Positions 17,083 to 26,374 of a stretch of 64,000 nucleotides of DNA are shown piece after piece (within the stretch, counting starts at the first letter, position 1; each line of letters opens with the position of its first letter). A model generated the notes under the pieces. The model worked only from the letters and a program-made list of their open reading frames with translations. It was not told the origin of the DNA and ran no database searches. The translations under genes and the position numbers were made by a program. Source of the stretch: Terriglobia bacterium (lineage in GTDB: Bacteria > Acidobacteriota > Terriglobia > Acidiferrales > UBA7541). The DNA lies in contig JAIQEV010000008.1 of NCBI GenBank assembly GCA_020073585.1, positions 1 to 64,000 on the forward strand, read 5' to 3'.

Positions 17083-17373
17083 CTACGACTTGGACTTTTC
17101 GCGCTGGTAAGCTTCGCGGCCGGCTTCCACCGCCGCGCTCAGCGATTCCTTCTGGCGGGAAGCCACTTCCTTGCCGCGCTCGAGGAGATCCTCGGCGCGT
17201 TCGCGCAATTCGCGAGCCTTGCGCTGGGCGTAGTCGCGGCCTTCATCGGCGCGCTTGGAGAGATATTCGCGGGTCTCTTCACCCGACTTGGGAGCAAACA
17301 GCACGCCGACGAGAGCGCCGACGCCAAGTCCAACGAGAAAATAGGTGACTTTGGAGCCTACGTTGTCTGCCAT
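17083..17373 (-). CDS. YtxH-domain small membrane protein
   Basis: A 96-residue protein: MADNVGSKV, a membrane helix (TYFLVGLGVGALVGVLFAPKSG) and a charged helical tail rich in Arg, Glu and Lys. The APKSGEETREYL junction is the YtxH hallmark. Start ATG 17373 has a good GGAGG site; an upstream in-frame codon at 17418 is rejected. YtxH proteins are linked to general stress in some bacteria, but the exact function is unknown. The DUF948 partner is downstream. Confidence 0.85.
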   Translation of the reverse strand: MADNVGSKVTYFLVGLGVGALVGVLFAPKSGEETREYLSKRADEGRDYAQRKARELRERAEDLLERGKEVASRQKESLSAAVEAGREAYQREKSKS

Positions 17374-17431
17374 GGAAGCCTCCAAATGCAAGCTAGCACA
17401 GGGGCCCGGGGGGCGCAAGGCGGGCTAACCG

Positions 17432-19273
17432 CTATTCCGCAGCAGAGCGGTTCCGGGCGTCCTGCAGATGCTGCAGGATTTTTTCGGCGCGCTTGCGCGG
17501 CAGGATGCGGCTGAGGGCGTCCAAGCCGGCGCGGCGCAGGTTGGCGACGCTGCCGAATTCGCGGAGGAGCTTCTGCGCGGTGCGCGGACCGACGCCGGGA
17601 ATTTCGCCGAGGACGGTGCGGGTCTGGCGCTGGGCGCGGCGCTGGCGGTGGAAAGCCACGGCGAAGCGGTGGGTTTCGTCGCGGATCTGCTGGACGAGGT
17701 GCAGGACGGGGGAGTGGCGATCGAGGACGATGGGCTCGTGCTCCCGGCCGCAGACGTAGAGGATTTCTTCTTTCTTGGCGATGCTGACAATAGGCTGGTT
17801 GATAATCTGCAGGGATTCGAGGGCCTGAGCGGCGGCGTGGAGCTGGCCGATTCCGCCGTCGATGAGCACCAGGCCGGGAAGAGGCTGCTTCTCTTCCAGG
17901 AGGCGGCGATAGCGGCGGGAGACGGCTTCGCGCATGCTGGCGAAATCGTCGTTGAGGACGGGCGCGCCGTCCGGGCCGGGAACGCCGCGAATGATGAACT
18001 TGCGGTAGCCGGATTTTTTCATGCGGCCGTTTTCCCAGACGACCAGGGAAGCCACGGTGTCGGTGCCCTGGATGTGCGAGACGTCGAAGCTCTCGATGCG
18101 CTGGGGCGGCTCGGGAAGATCGAGAGCGCCCTGCAGGGCTTCGGCGATGGCGCGGGAGGTGGGCTTGAGCACGCGGAAGCGCTGCGTGAAGGAGTGCTGG
18201 GCGTTGGTTTCCACCAGGTCGAGGAAGGCGCGCTTGGGGCCGCGTTGCGGGGCGAGGATTTCCACTTTGTGTCCGGCGCGCTCGGAGAGGGTGTCCTCGA
18301 GGAGCGCGCGGTCCTCGAAATCGGCGGGGACATGGATGGCGCGGGGGAGATATTCGGCTTCGAGGTAGAGCTGCTTGAGGAGCGCGGGGACGAATTCGCG
18401 GGGGTCGAACTCGGCGAGATCCTCCCAGTAGAATTCGCGGCGGTCCACGACGCGGCCGCCGCGCAGGTGGAAGAGATTGGCGGCGACGAGGGGCGGCTCG
18501 GCGTAGCAGGCGAGAACGTCGGTGTCGTCGCCCTGGGCGGCGGCGATGCGCTGGCGCTCTTCGATGTCCTCGAGGGTGCGGAGAAGATCGCGGTAGGCGG
18601 CGGCCTGCTCGAAGCGCTCTTCGCGGGAAGCGGCGGCCATGCGCGCTTCGAGGCTTTTGATGAGGTCGTGGCGGCGGCCTTCGAGAAACATGCGGGCGTC
18701 GCGGGCGGCTTCGGAGTAGCGCTCGTCGGAGGTGAGGCCGGGGACGCAGGGGCCGAGGCAGCGCTGGATGTAGTGCTGCAGGCAGGGGCGCGGATGGGGG
18801 CGGGTGAGGTCCACGGTGCAGGAGGGGACCTGGAAGCGCTTGTGGATGAAATGGAGGATGCGGCGGGCGAGGCTGGAGGGAAAATAGGGGCCGAAGTAGA
18901 GCGAGCCGTCTTTCTTGATGCGGCGGGTGAAATAGACGCGGGGATATTTTTCCGCGGCGGTGAGCTTGATGTAGGGATAGGTCTTGTCGTCGCGGAGAAG
19001 GACGTTGAACTTGGGGCGGTACTGCTTGATGAGGTTGTGCTCGAGGGCCAGGGCCTCGCGCTCGTTGCCGACGACGATGGTTTCGAGGTCGGCAATTTCG
19101 CGGACCAGCGAGCCGGTCTTGGCGTCGGCCCAGCGGGATTCGAGGAAATAGGAGCGCACGCGGTTGCGAAGCACGCGCGCCTTGCCAACGTAGAGGACGG
19201 TTCCCGCGGCGTCCCTGAAGAGGTAGACGCCCGGGCTTTCGGGGAGGCCGGCGGCTTTTTGCTGCGGGTCCAT
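17432..19273 (-). CDS. uvrC: excinuclease ABC subunit C (UvrC)
   Basis: UvrC makes both incisions flanking UvrAB-recognised DNA damage. The 613 residues show the N-terminal GIY-YIG nuclease (GVYLFRDAAGTVLYVGKA, then LRNRVRSYF), a UvrB-binding UVR region near 200 (LEARMAAASREERFEQAAAYRD), an RNase-H-like domain (ESFDVSHIQGTDTVASLVVW, LVLIDGGIGQLHAA) and tandem HhH motifs (LGEIPGVGPRTAQKLLREFG). Length is typical. uvrA is at 33-36 kb on the same strand but in a different operon; uvrB is not in the window. Confidence 0.97.
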   Translation of the reverse strand: MDPQQKAAGLPESPGVYLFRDAAGTVLYVGKARVLRNRVRSYFLESRWADAKTGSLVREIADLETIVVGNEREALALEHNLIKQYRPKFNVLLRDDKTYPYIKLTAAEKYPRVYFTRRIKKDGSLYFGPYFPSSLARRILHFIHKRFQVPSCTVDLTRPHPRPCLQHYIQRCLGPCVPGLTSDERYSEAARDARMFLEGRRHDLIKSLEARMAAASREERFEQAAAYRDLLRTLEDIEERQRIAAAQGDDTDVLACYAEPPLVAANLFHLRGGRVVDRREFYWEDLAEFDPREFVPALLKQLYLEAEYLPRAIHVPADFEDRALLEDTLSERAGHKVEILAPQRGPKRAFLDLVETNAQHSFTQRFRVLKPTSRAIAEALQGALDLPEPPQRIESFDVSHIQGTDTVASLVVWENGRMKKSGYRKFIIRGVPGPDGAPVLNDDFASMREAVSRRYRRLLEEKQPLPGLVLIDGGIGQLHAAAQALESLQIINQPIVSIAKKEEILYVCGREHEPIVLDRHSPVLHLVQQIRDETHRFAVAFHRQRRAQRQTRTVLGEIPGVGPRTAQKLLREFGSVANLRRAGLDALSRILPRKRAEKILQHLQDARNRSAAE

Positions 19274-19360
19274 GGAGAGCGGGCCGGGCGCGGAGAAAGC
19301 TGCGCGGACCGGGCATCTTCCATCATACTAGAGCGAATCGGATAGAAGGGAGGGATGAGA

Positions 19361-19846
19361 ATGAAGAGCGGGTTAGCAAGGCGCTGGGCGCTGGCGCTGG
19401 CCGTGGCGGGGGCGTTTGGCGCGCCGGGCGCGCGAGGCATGGCGCAGGAACCGCAGGAGTCGACGTCGAAGCGGCCGCTGGAAGAGGGCGAGACGCGGCC
19501 AAAGGCTGCGCCGCTGCCGGCGCGGCCGGCGGCGCCGGAGCAGCCGAAGTTCGATCCGCTGCGCGCGGAAAAAGACATCGAGGTGGGGCGGTATTACATG
19601 CGCAAGGGGGACGTGGACGCGGCCATGGACCGCTTCCGGGACGCTATCGAGGCGCGGCCGAATTATGCCCTGCCCTACCTGCTGCTGGGCGAGGCGCAGC
19701 AGAAGAAGGGGCTAAAGCGGGAGGCGGTGCGATCGTTCACGCGGTACCTGGAGGTTTTTCCGCACGCGGAAGACGCCGCGAAGGTGCGCAAACGGATCGA
19801 GAAACTCCGGAGTGAGCTGGAGAAGAAGCGCGGGAAAGCGGAGTAG
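19361..19846 (+). CDS. exported TPR protein
   Basis: A 161-residue protein with a signal peptide (about 1-28, ending near ARGMAQ), a Pro/Glu/Arg-rich linker and about two tetratricopeptide repeats (EKDIEVGRYYMRKGDVDAAM, then NYALPYLLLGEAQQKKG). The C-terminus is basic. ATG 19361 is preferred over ATG 19355 because GGGAGG sits 7 bases upstream of it. It is divergent from uvrC. It probably scaffolds an envelope complex; one similar to the BamD/YbgF type is possible but not shown. Confidence 0.75.
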   Translation: MKSGLARRWALALAVAGAFGAPGARGMAQEPQESTSKRPLEEGETRPKAAPLPARPAAPEQPKFDPLRAEKDIEVGRYYMRKGDVDAAMDRFRDAIEARPNYALPYLLLGEAQQKKGLKREAVRSFTRYLEVFPHAEDAAKVRKRIEKLRSELEKKRGKAE

Positions 19847-20074
19847 GGCGGACATTTCACGCGCGTCCTGTCACAATCTACGCAGTGGTCGCATCCCGCC
19901 GTCAGCAGGATGGGTTCGCCAGCGGTGCTCACGGAAGCAGCGCAGGAAATAGCCGCGAGGATGGTTGGCGTTTCGGTCACACAACTTTACGAACAATTTC
20001 GCGCGTTCCCTGGCGGATTCAAACTACTACTTGGTCCCTCCCTCCTTCGACCTTTCGGCCTGGAGAACGACGCC

Positions 20075-21037
20075 ATGGGCAAGAAATGGATAGACCGAGC
20101 CGCAGAGATCAACAAAGAGCTGCTGCTGATTTTCAGCATCATTGCCTTTGCCGGGATCGTAAACCGCTTCGTAGCGGGCCAGCGGCTGATTCTGACTTTT
20201 TACTGTCTGCCGACGCTTTTTGCCGCCTACTACTTTGGACGGCGGCGGGCGGTGCAAACGTCCATCGCTTCCATCCTGATCGTCAGCTGGGTGGATGTTC
20301 TTAACCCCGCGGCGCTGAGCAATACCCTGCACGTCGAGATGACCCACCTCATGGCTGTGTCGGATCTCACGATCTGGGACAGTTTCCTGCTGATCACCGC
20401 GTATGCGGCGGGAACGCTGCACGAGAAAGAAGCACGAGCGCTGCGGGAGGTACGCGATACGTACTACGGGGTGCTGCAAATTCTGAATCAGTTCATCTCG
20501 AACGACAAATACACGCAGAACCACTCGTTCCGCGTTTCGGTCTACGCCACGCAGATCGCCCAGCACATGGGCTTTGCCAGCGAACGGGTGGAGGACGTGC
20601 GCACGGCCGCGCTGCTGCACGACATCGGGAAACTGGAAACCAGCCGCGAACTCCTATACAAAGCGGCGCGGCTGACCGACGAAGAACTGACGGAAATCAA
20701 GACCCATGTGGATAAAGGAATGGCATTCCTCAGCCCGGTAGGCGGTTCGCTGCGGCGAATTCTGCCGATCATCCTTGCGCACCACGATAAGTTCGACGGG
20801 ACGGGCTATCACGCGACGCAGGGCGAGGATATCCCCCTGGAAGCGCGGATTATCAGCGTCGCCGACGTATATGATTCGCTGATCAGCGACCGGCCGTACC
20901 GCAAAGGAATGTCGCCATTCGAAGCCCGCGATATCCTGCTGCAAGGATCGGGCAAAGACTTCGATCCCGCGGTCCTAAAGGCTTTTGACGCCGCCTTTCG
21001 CAACCGGCAACTGGAAGTTCCCGAAGTGCTCGCCTAG
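20075..21037 (+). CDS. membrane HD-GYP-type phosphodiesterase
   Basis: A 320-residue protein with three or four N-terminal membrane helices (about 15-120) and a C-terminal HD-GYP domain, which in the family hydrolyses cyclic-di-GMP. HDIGK gives the HD metal ligands, with later HHDKFDGTGYH and ISVADVYDSLISDRPYRKG. The GYP triplet is GYH here, a degenerate form; metal-ligand positions look intact. ATG 20075 begins MGKKWIDRAAEI; the frame also opens at 19910, giving 55 extra residues of unclear worth. The PilZ protein at 50390 is another possible c-di-GMP component. Confidence 0.82.
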   Translation: MGKKWIDRAAEINKELLLIFSIIAFAGIVNRFVAGQRLILTFYCLPTLFAAYYFGRRRAVQTSIASILIVSWVDVLNPAALSNTLHVEMTHLMAVSDLTIWDSFLLITAYAAGTLHEKEARALREVRDTYYGVLQILNQFISNDKYTQNHSFRVSVYATQIAQHMGFASERVEDVRTAALLHDIGKLETSRELLYKAARLTDEELTEIKTHVDKGMAFLSPVGGSLRRILPIILAHHDKFDGTGYHATQGEDIPLEARIISVADVYDSLISDRPYRKGMSPFEARDILLQGSGKDFDPAVLKAFDAAFRNRQLEVPEVLA

Positions 21038-21092
21038 AAGAAGTCCGCTCTCCCGGGCGAAAGCCTCCGCATCCTCTTCGTTCTCCGGACTC

Positions 21093-21108
21093 TGTGATGT
21101 GTGTCACT
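21093..21108. promoter_or_regulatory. CRP/FNR-like operator TGTGA-N6-TCACT
   Basis: TGTGATGTGTGTCACT matches 9 of 10 conserved positions of the CRP site TGTGA-N6-TCACA. It lies 131 bases before a small alpha-helical ORF. A second, very similar site is at 29764. No CRP-family regulator gene is in the window. Confidence 0.45.
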
Positions 21109-21238
21109 GAATCCAGGAGGGCAAAGGAGTTCCCCTTATAGAGGTTCCCTTCCCGTTCATACCGGCCGTTTTCGCCAAGAACGATCGCCAACCAATACGC
21201 CACGAGTCCGGAAGAGAGTCCGATGAGGAGAACGAAGC

Positions 21239-21436
21239 ATGTTACGGAAAACGCGACTTGAAACAGCAGCAGTGAAAATCGGAACCGCAGCGGGGCGGGC
21301 CGATCACGCCGCCCACAAGGTGGCCAAGGCGGCAGAAGTCGCCAGAGAAGAACTGACGCAGTTGTCGAAGCGGGTCGAGAATCTGGCTCACGACCTGAAG
21401 AAGGCCGGCACACGCCTGAGAAAGACCCTGCGCTGA
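21239..21436 (+). CDS. small Ala/Lys-rich helical protein
   Basis: A 65-residue basic protein with no recognised family. It is almost wholly predicted helix, with heptad-like Leu/Val spacing in its second half (LTQLSKRVENLAHDLKKAG). A GAGGAG ribosome-binding site 7 bases before the ATG supports translation. It stands alone between the HD-GYP gene and the convergent TrmJ-like gene, with a CRP-like site upstream. A nucleoid- or membrane-associated role is a guess only. Confidence 0.55.
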   Translation: MLRKTRLETAAVKIGTAAGRADHAAHKVAKAAEVAREELTQLSKRVENLAHDLKKAGTRLRKTLR

Positions 21437-21464
21437 GCCGGCGGGAAGGGCTGCCGGCAACCGG

Positions 21465-22286
21465 CTATTTTCCGGAGCGGGTTTTCCAGACGATTTGGCG
21501 GAGCATGCCCAGCCAGAGGCCGGCGTCACGCGCGGGAAGATGGAGGCGGCGGACGAGGCGGCGGACCTTCTCCTCGGCGGAAGGCGCGGAGCGCGGGGAC
21601 AAGTAGCCGCTGGAGCGCAGCGCGTCCAGGAGCAAGGCGGTGATGCGCTCGAGCTCGCCGGCCGTTGCGGGCTGCTCTTGCGCGGGCTGGCGCGCGGCGC
21701 CGGAATGGCGCACAAGTTCGTAGAGGCAGATGGCCACCGCCTGGCCCAGGTTCATCGAGGGATGCTCCGCGCGCGCCGGGATGCGCAGCAGCCAGTGGCA
21801 GTGGCTGAGATCTTCATTCCTGAGGCCCACCTTCTCGGAACCAAACAAAAGAGCGACGCGGCTGGAGGCGAGCTGCTTGCGGATGAGGCGCGCGCCGTCT
21901 TCCAGGCGGCGGAGGGGATGCTGCAATTCGCGGCGGGTGAGCGCGGTGGTGCCCACGACGAGGGAGCAATCGGCGACGGCTTCGGCCACGGTTTTGAACT
22001 CTTCGGCGGTGGCGAGAAGCGCGGAGGCGCCGACGGCGGAACGGGCTTCGCGAAAGGCGACGTCGTAGGGGTGGACCACGCGCAGACGGAGGAAGCCGAA
22101 GTTGCTCATGGCGCGGGCGGCGGCGCCGATGTTGAGAGGATTGCGCGCGGCCACCAGGACGACGCGCAGACGGCCGAGTTCAGACGGAGCAAGCAAGGAT
22201 GACCATTCTACGACAGGGCCGGGCCCGGCGCTCCTGCGGCTAGCGGAAAAATCGCAGGAGCCGGGTCGCGGTGTGCCGTTCCGCAT
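21465..22286 (-). CDS. TrmJ-like RNA 2'-O-methyltransferase (SpoU family)
   Basis: A 273-residue SPOUT methyltransferase. Motif 1 is LVAARNPLNIGAAARAMSNFG near 45, motif 2 LLFGSEKVGLRNEDL near 150 and motif 3 HPSMNLGQAVAICLYEL near 185, which build the knotted SAM site. A C-terminal helical extension (about 205-273, with EKVRRLVRRLHLPARDAGL) matches TrmJ, which methylates position 32 of tRNAs. ATG 22286 leaves about 35 residues before the domain; a TTG nearer the domain is possible. The substrate is inferred from family resemblance. Confidence 0.85.
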   Translation of the reverse strand: MRNGTPRPGSCDFSASRRSAGPGPVVEWSSLLAPSELGRLRVVLVAARNPLNIGAAARAMSNFGFLRLRVVHPYDVAFREARSAVGASALLATAEEFKTVAEAVADCSLVVGTTALTRRELQHPLRRLEDGARLIRKQLASSRVALLFGSEKVGLRNEDLSHCHWLLRIPARAEHPSMNLGQAVAICLYELVRHSGAARQPAQEQPATAGELERITALLLDALRSSGYLSPRSAPSAEEKVRRLVRRLHLPARDAGLWLGMLRQIVWKTRSGK

Positions 22287-22641
22287 GGCAAACCCATTTT
22301 CCGCGGGATTTGCGCGGGGCCAGGAGACATGGCGGCCCTGCGGGTCGCCGCAAAACTCGCGCAGACCCGTCACGCATCGAGAAGCAGGACAGAAACCGCG
22401 GCGCCCAACGATGGGGCGGAGGGAGGGCCGCAAGACTGGTGAAGGGTTGGGGAAGGATGAGATTTGTGTGCGTCTTGTTAGTAACTGTTAGTGCCCTTTT
22501 TGTGAGTTTTGGTCCGTTCGCTGATTCCTTACGTATATTGAATCCTAAGACCGGCTCTCCATCAGGCTGCAAGCAGCACGCCGGGCGCGTCGTGGAGTGG
22601 CCCGAGGTTCTTGCAACTGATTGCTTGTGAGGAGGAGAACT

Positions 22642-23995
22642 ATGAAGGATCGCACCGATCTTGAGCTGCAACTCTCGGGGAATGATCTGACGGATCCCGC
22701 GCGGCGGCGATTCATCCAGAACTCAGCGGCCGCCGCGGTGGTGGCCATAGCCGCTCCCGGGCTATTGCTGGGCAAGCCCGCGGATGCGGCGGGGCGGGTG
22801 ATCAAGATCGGTTTCGTGGGCCCGCGCACCGGGGCATTAGCACGCTTCGGGGAGGGCAACGATTACATACTCTCCGGAATACGCAAGCTGGTTGCCGGCG
22901 GGCTGGTGATAAACGGCAAGCGGCACCCCGTGCAGATCATCGAAAAGGACAGCGAGTCGAACCGGAAGCGCGGCGCAGAGGCCGCCGCCGAGATGATCAA
23001 GCCGGAGCGGGTGGACCTGATGCTGGCGTCCAGCACGGGCGAAACGGTCATCCCGGTGAGCGAGGAATGCGAACGGAACAGCGTGCCGTGCATCACGACG
23101 GATTGCCCGTGGCAATCGTACTTCTACGGGCGGGGCGGGAAACCCGAAACAGGATTCGATTGGACGTATCATTATCTTCTGGGGACTGGAAGACCTGATT
23201 GCGGTGTTCACGAACATGTGGGCTGCCATCCCCACGAATAAGGTGGTGGGAGCGCTTTGGCCGAACGATGCCGAGGGGAGCGCCTATTCCGACCCAAAGT
23301 TTGGGTTCCCCGGGGCATTGCAGGGGAAGTACAAGCTGGTGGATCCCGGGCGGTTCGAGTTAGCGACGAGCGACTATTCCGCGCAGATCCGCGCGTTCAA
23401 AGAAGCGAAGGTGGAAATCCTTACGGGGGTGCTGCCGCCACCGGCGTTTGCAACGTTCTGGAGCCAGGCCGGGCAGCAGGGCTTCAAGCCAAAGATAGCG
23501 ACGATGGCCAAGGCCATTCTCTTCCCCACCGCCGTGGAAGCGCTGGGCGCGCGCGGGGCGGGTTTGACGACCGAGGTGTGGTGGTCGCCCAGCTTCCCGT
23601 TCAAGTCGGGGCTCAGCGGACAGAACGCGGTCGAGTTATGCGTGGCGTACGAGGATGAAGCGAAGAAGCAGTGGACGCAACCGATCGGTTTCCTGCATGC
23701 CTTGTTCGAGGTCGCGCTGGATGTTCTCCAGCGCACCAAGGATATTGATTCGCCGGGAGCGATTCGGGATGCGATCCGCACAACGGACTACAACTCAATC
23801 GTCGGGCGCATCGCCTGGGAAGGCAAACCCTTCAAAAACGTGGCCAAGACAACGCTGGTCGGCGGGCAGTGGATTCCTGGGTCAAAGTTCAAGCAATGGG
23901 CTGCCGGCCAGAAATTCAAAAACGATCTGGTGATCGTGAACAACGACACCGATAAATCGATCGGAACACAATGGGAAATGGAGCCGCTTCCCTAG
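22642..23995 (+). pseudogene. Tat-exported ABC substrate-binding protein, single-base frameshift
   Basis: A periplasmic binding protein of the branched-chain amino acid/amide type (Peripla_BP_6). ATG 22642 has a strong GGAGGAG site. The N-terminus holds the twin-arginine motif RRRFIQ and IKIGFVGPRTGALARFGEGN. At 23176 one extra C shifts the frame after WTYHY; the first frame then ends at 23241. Skipping that base restores WGLEDLIAVFTNMWAAI and a normal C-terminal half to 23995. The gene is either broken or contains a sequence error. No permease or ATPase genes flank it, so it is an orphan component. Confidence 0.88.
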
Positions 23996-24194
23996 CGGCT
24001 TGCGGAAAAGGCTGCACGACGCGTCCTCCTCCGTCCCGGTGCTTTATACCGCTGGGGCCTCAGAATGACAGCCGTAAAACAGGCATGCCATAAACTGCAA
24101 GGCCGTGCCCTTCTGAAACGCTCCGCATTCCGGACAAACTCCGAATTCCTGCGCCACAAAGCCTTCTTCACAACGATTACGACTCTCATGGGCG

Positions 24195-25562
24195 TCACCC
24201 CTGTGCGGGATGCGGAGCAACGGGCGCCGGCGCGTCCATCTCCTCGAGGCGGCGCTTCCTGGGCTCGATGCCAAAGAGAAAAACAACCACAATCTGCACG
24301 ATCAGAAAGCCGATCATGATGCTGAGGACGCCGCCGACGCCGTGGGAGCGGAGCAGGGCGACGACGAGGAAGGGCGTGACGATGGTCGAGCCGCGGCCGA
24401 AGGTGTTGCAGATGCCGGTGGCGCGCAAGCGAACTTCGGTGGGAAAGAGTTCGGGGATGTAAATGGCGAAGAGCAGCGTGACGAGAACGTAGATGGGGAT
24501 CATCAGCAAGAAGCCCACGAGCGGCAGCAGCACCGGATCCCGGATGAAGGGATAGATGCCGCCGAGCAGGATGGTGAGCAGGGACGCGCCGATGATGGTG
24601 GGTCGGCGCCCCCAGGAATCCGCGGTAAAAGCGCCAATGGACGAGCCGACCGGCGCGCCGATGGACATGATGAGCGAATAGCCGAAGGATGTGGCGATGC
24701 TGCGGCCTTCCCGGACGAAGAAGGTGGGCAGCCAGGTCACAAAACCGTAGACCAGGGTGTTGGCGACGATCAGGGTAACGGCGCCCACGAGCATGCGCGG
24801 GAAAAGCACGGGGCTGAGCAGCGAAGCGAGGCTCCGGGAAGGGGGAGCGGATGCGAACGGCGCGGGCGGGGGAAGAGGGCCGTGCTGGAGGGAGACTTCG
24901 CGCTCGATGGCTTGCAGGATGGCATCGGCTTCCGCGTGTTTTCCGACCGATTCGAGCCAGCGGGGCGACTCCGGCAGTGATTTGCGCAAGTACCAAACGA
25001 TGAGCGCGCCCAAGCCGCCGAGAACGAACATGGTTCGCCAGCCGAAGCGCGGGATGATCAGCGTGGCGGCCAGCGCGGAGATGGGCAAGCTGGAAACCAC
25101 GGTGACGGAGAGGGCGCCCAACCATCTGCCGCGGGCCTGCGGGGGAACGAACTCCGTGAGCGTGGAAAAACCGACGACGATTTCGGCGCCCAGCCCCAGT
25201 CCCATGATGCCGCGAAGCAGGATCAGCACGTGCATGGAAGGAGCGAAAGCGGAAGCGAGGGAGGCGAGGCCGAAGATGGCCAGATTGGCCTGATAGGTGA
25301 AGCGGCGGCCGAAGCGGTCGCCGAGGAAACCGGTGAGAAAGGAGCCCAGCATCATGCCCAGGAAAGTGACGGAGACAAACTGGGCGTTCAGAGCGAGGGT
25401 GGAGAAGCCGCTCTTGAGCGTGGCGCCGAGGACGGTCGCGGCCACGTAGACGTCAAAGCCGTCGAAGAACATGCCGATGCCGATAAGCGCCAGGATGCGG
25501 CGATGGAACGAAGAGGCCGGGAGGCGATCGAGACGCGCGGCGGCATTGGCGTGCAGAGACAA
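24195..25562 (-). CDS. MFS transporter, AAHS/metabolite:H+ symporter type
   Basis: A 455-residue protein with twelve predicted membrane segments. FFDGFDVYVAATVLG near 33 matches the DGxD motif of helix 1 in aromatic-acid and related symporters, and GFLGDRFGRRFTY near 80 is the MFS loop 2-3 signature. It starts with TTG, one base after the stop of the enoyl-CoA hydratase gene, so translation is probably coupled. The pairing suggests uptake of an organic acid handled via CoA thioesters; the substrate is not identifiable. Confidence 0.87.
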   Translation of the reverse strand: MSLHANAAARLDRLPASSFHRRILALIGIGMFFDGFDVYVAATVLGATLKSGFSTLALNAQFVSVTFLGMMLGSFLTGFLGDRFGRRFTYQANLAIFGLASLASAFAPSMHVLILLRGIMGLGLGAEIVVGFSTLTEFVPPQARGRWLGALSVTVVSSLPISALAATLIIPRFGWRTMFVLGGLGALIVWYLRKSLPESPRWLESVGKHAEADAILQAIEREVSLQHGPLPPPAPFASAPPSRSLASLLSPVLFPRMLVGAVTLIVANTLVYGFVTWLPTFFVREGRSIATSFGYSLIMSIGAPVGSSIGAFTADSWGRRPTIIGASLLTILLGGIYPFIRDPVLLPLVGFLLMIPIYVLVTLLFAIYIPELFPTEVRLRATGICNTFGRGSTIVTPFLVVALLRSHGVGGVLSIMIGFLIVQIVVVFLFGIEPRKRRLEEMDAPAPVAPHPAQG

Positions 25563-25563
25563 T

Positions 25564-26322
25564 TCAGTCTGGCCTCGCGAGCAGGGCCAGGCTGCCGGCG
25601 GTCAGGGCGTCAACGGCGAGGTGGCAGTTGTGGTCGAAGGAGTTTTGCTGGGCGGTCTGGAAAAATTCCTTGCAGCGGCGGGTGGCCGCGGGGTCCAGGC
25701 GCAGGACGCGCCGGACGAGGGCGTCCGCGGCGGCGGCGAGACGTTTGGCGGGGCAGACTTGCGAGATGAGGCCGATCTGCAGGGCGTGCCGGGGGGCGAT
25801 GGGCTCGCCGAAGAGGACCAGGGGAAAGGCGAAGCGCGGCAGAGCGTACTCGCCGAGGTAGGCCATGATGGCGGCTGGGGCGAGGGCGTTGCGCATCTCG
25901 GGAAAACCCAGGGCCGCGCGCTCGGCGACGAGGACGAAGTCGCAAACAATGGCCAGGCCGAAGCCGAAGCCGAGAGCGTCACCCTGGACCTCCGCGACGC
26001 AGATCAAGGGGGAGGCGCGGAGAGCGCGCTTGAGATCGATGAGGCGGGTTACTTCGTGACGGATGGCCGCGGCGTCGCGGCCGGCGCGCTCGCGTCCGGT
26101 GCAGAAGACCTTGCCGCGCGCGCGAATGCGCAGGACCCGGGCGGCGGGGCGAGCGGCTTCGGAGCGCAGCTCGGCCAGCATGGCGTCGAACATCGGCCCG
26201 GTGACCTCGTTGCCGCGCTCGGGATTGTCCAAGGTGAAGGTGAGGACATCGGCGGCGCGTTCGATGAGCACGCCGCTGCGCGCCGCGGTGCGCGCCGAAG
26301 CGAGCGGTTTCCTGGATGACAT
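25564..26322 (-). CDS. enoyl-CoA hydratase/isomerase family protein
   Basis: A 252-residue crotonase-fold protein. The segment KVFCTGRERAG resembles the first oxyanion-hole loop and CVAEVQGDALGFGFGLAIVCD near 115 the second (AxVxGxAxGxG). Expected catalytic glutamates are not clearly placed: FPEMRNALAPAAIM keeps one Glu. The reaction may therefore differ from simple hydration. ATG 26322 lies only 8 bases after a -10-like TATACC, so the mRNA may be leaderless. The MFS gene follows after one base. Confidence 0.85.
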   Translation of the reverse strand: MSSRKPLASARTAARSGVLIERAADVLTFTLDNPERGNEVTGPMFDAMLAELRSEAARPAARVLRIRARGKVFCTGRERAGRDAAAIRHEVTRLIDLKRALRASPLICVAEVQGDALGFGFGLAIVCDFVLVAERAALGFPEMRNALAPAAIMAYLGEYALPRFAFPLVLFGEPIAPRHALQIGLISQVCPAKRLAAAADALVRRVLRLDPAATRRCKEFFQTAQQNSFDHNCHLAVDALTAGSLALLARPD

Positions 26323-26330
26323 GCGGGCAC

Positions 26331-26357
26331 GGTATAGAAGGACTGCGGGGCTGTCAA
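26331..26357 (-). promoter_or_regulatory. promoter giving a leaderless enoyl-CoA hydratase mRNA
   Basis: On the minus strand TTGACA (26357-26352), a 15-base spacer and TATACC (26336-26331) end 8 bases before ATG 26322. Transcription would start at or within a few bases of the ATG. The spacer is short of the 17-base optimum. Confidence 0.45.
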
Positions 26358-26374
26358 CTCGCCGCGGTCGGGGG

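Noticed and set aside
20883-21413. A minus-strand frame with a hydrophobic stretch opposite the HD-GYP end and the small ORF
   Set aside because: No ribosome-binding site and no continuous domain; it covers the HD-GYP C-terminus in antisense.
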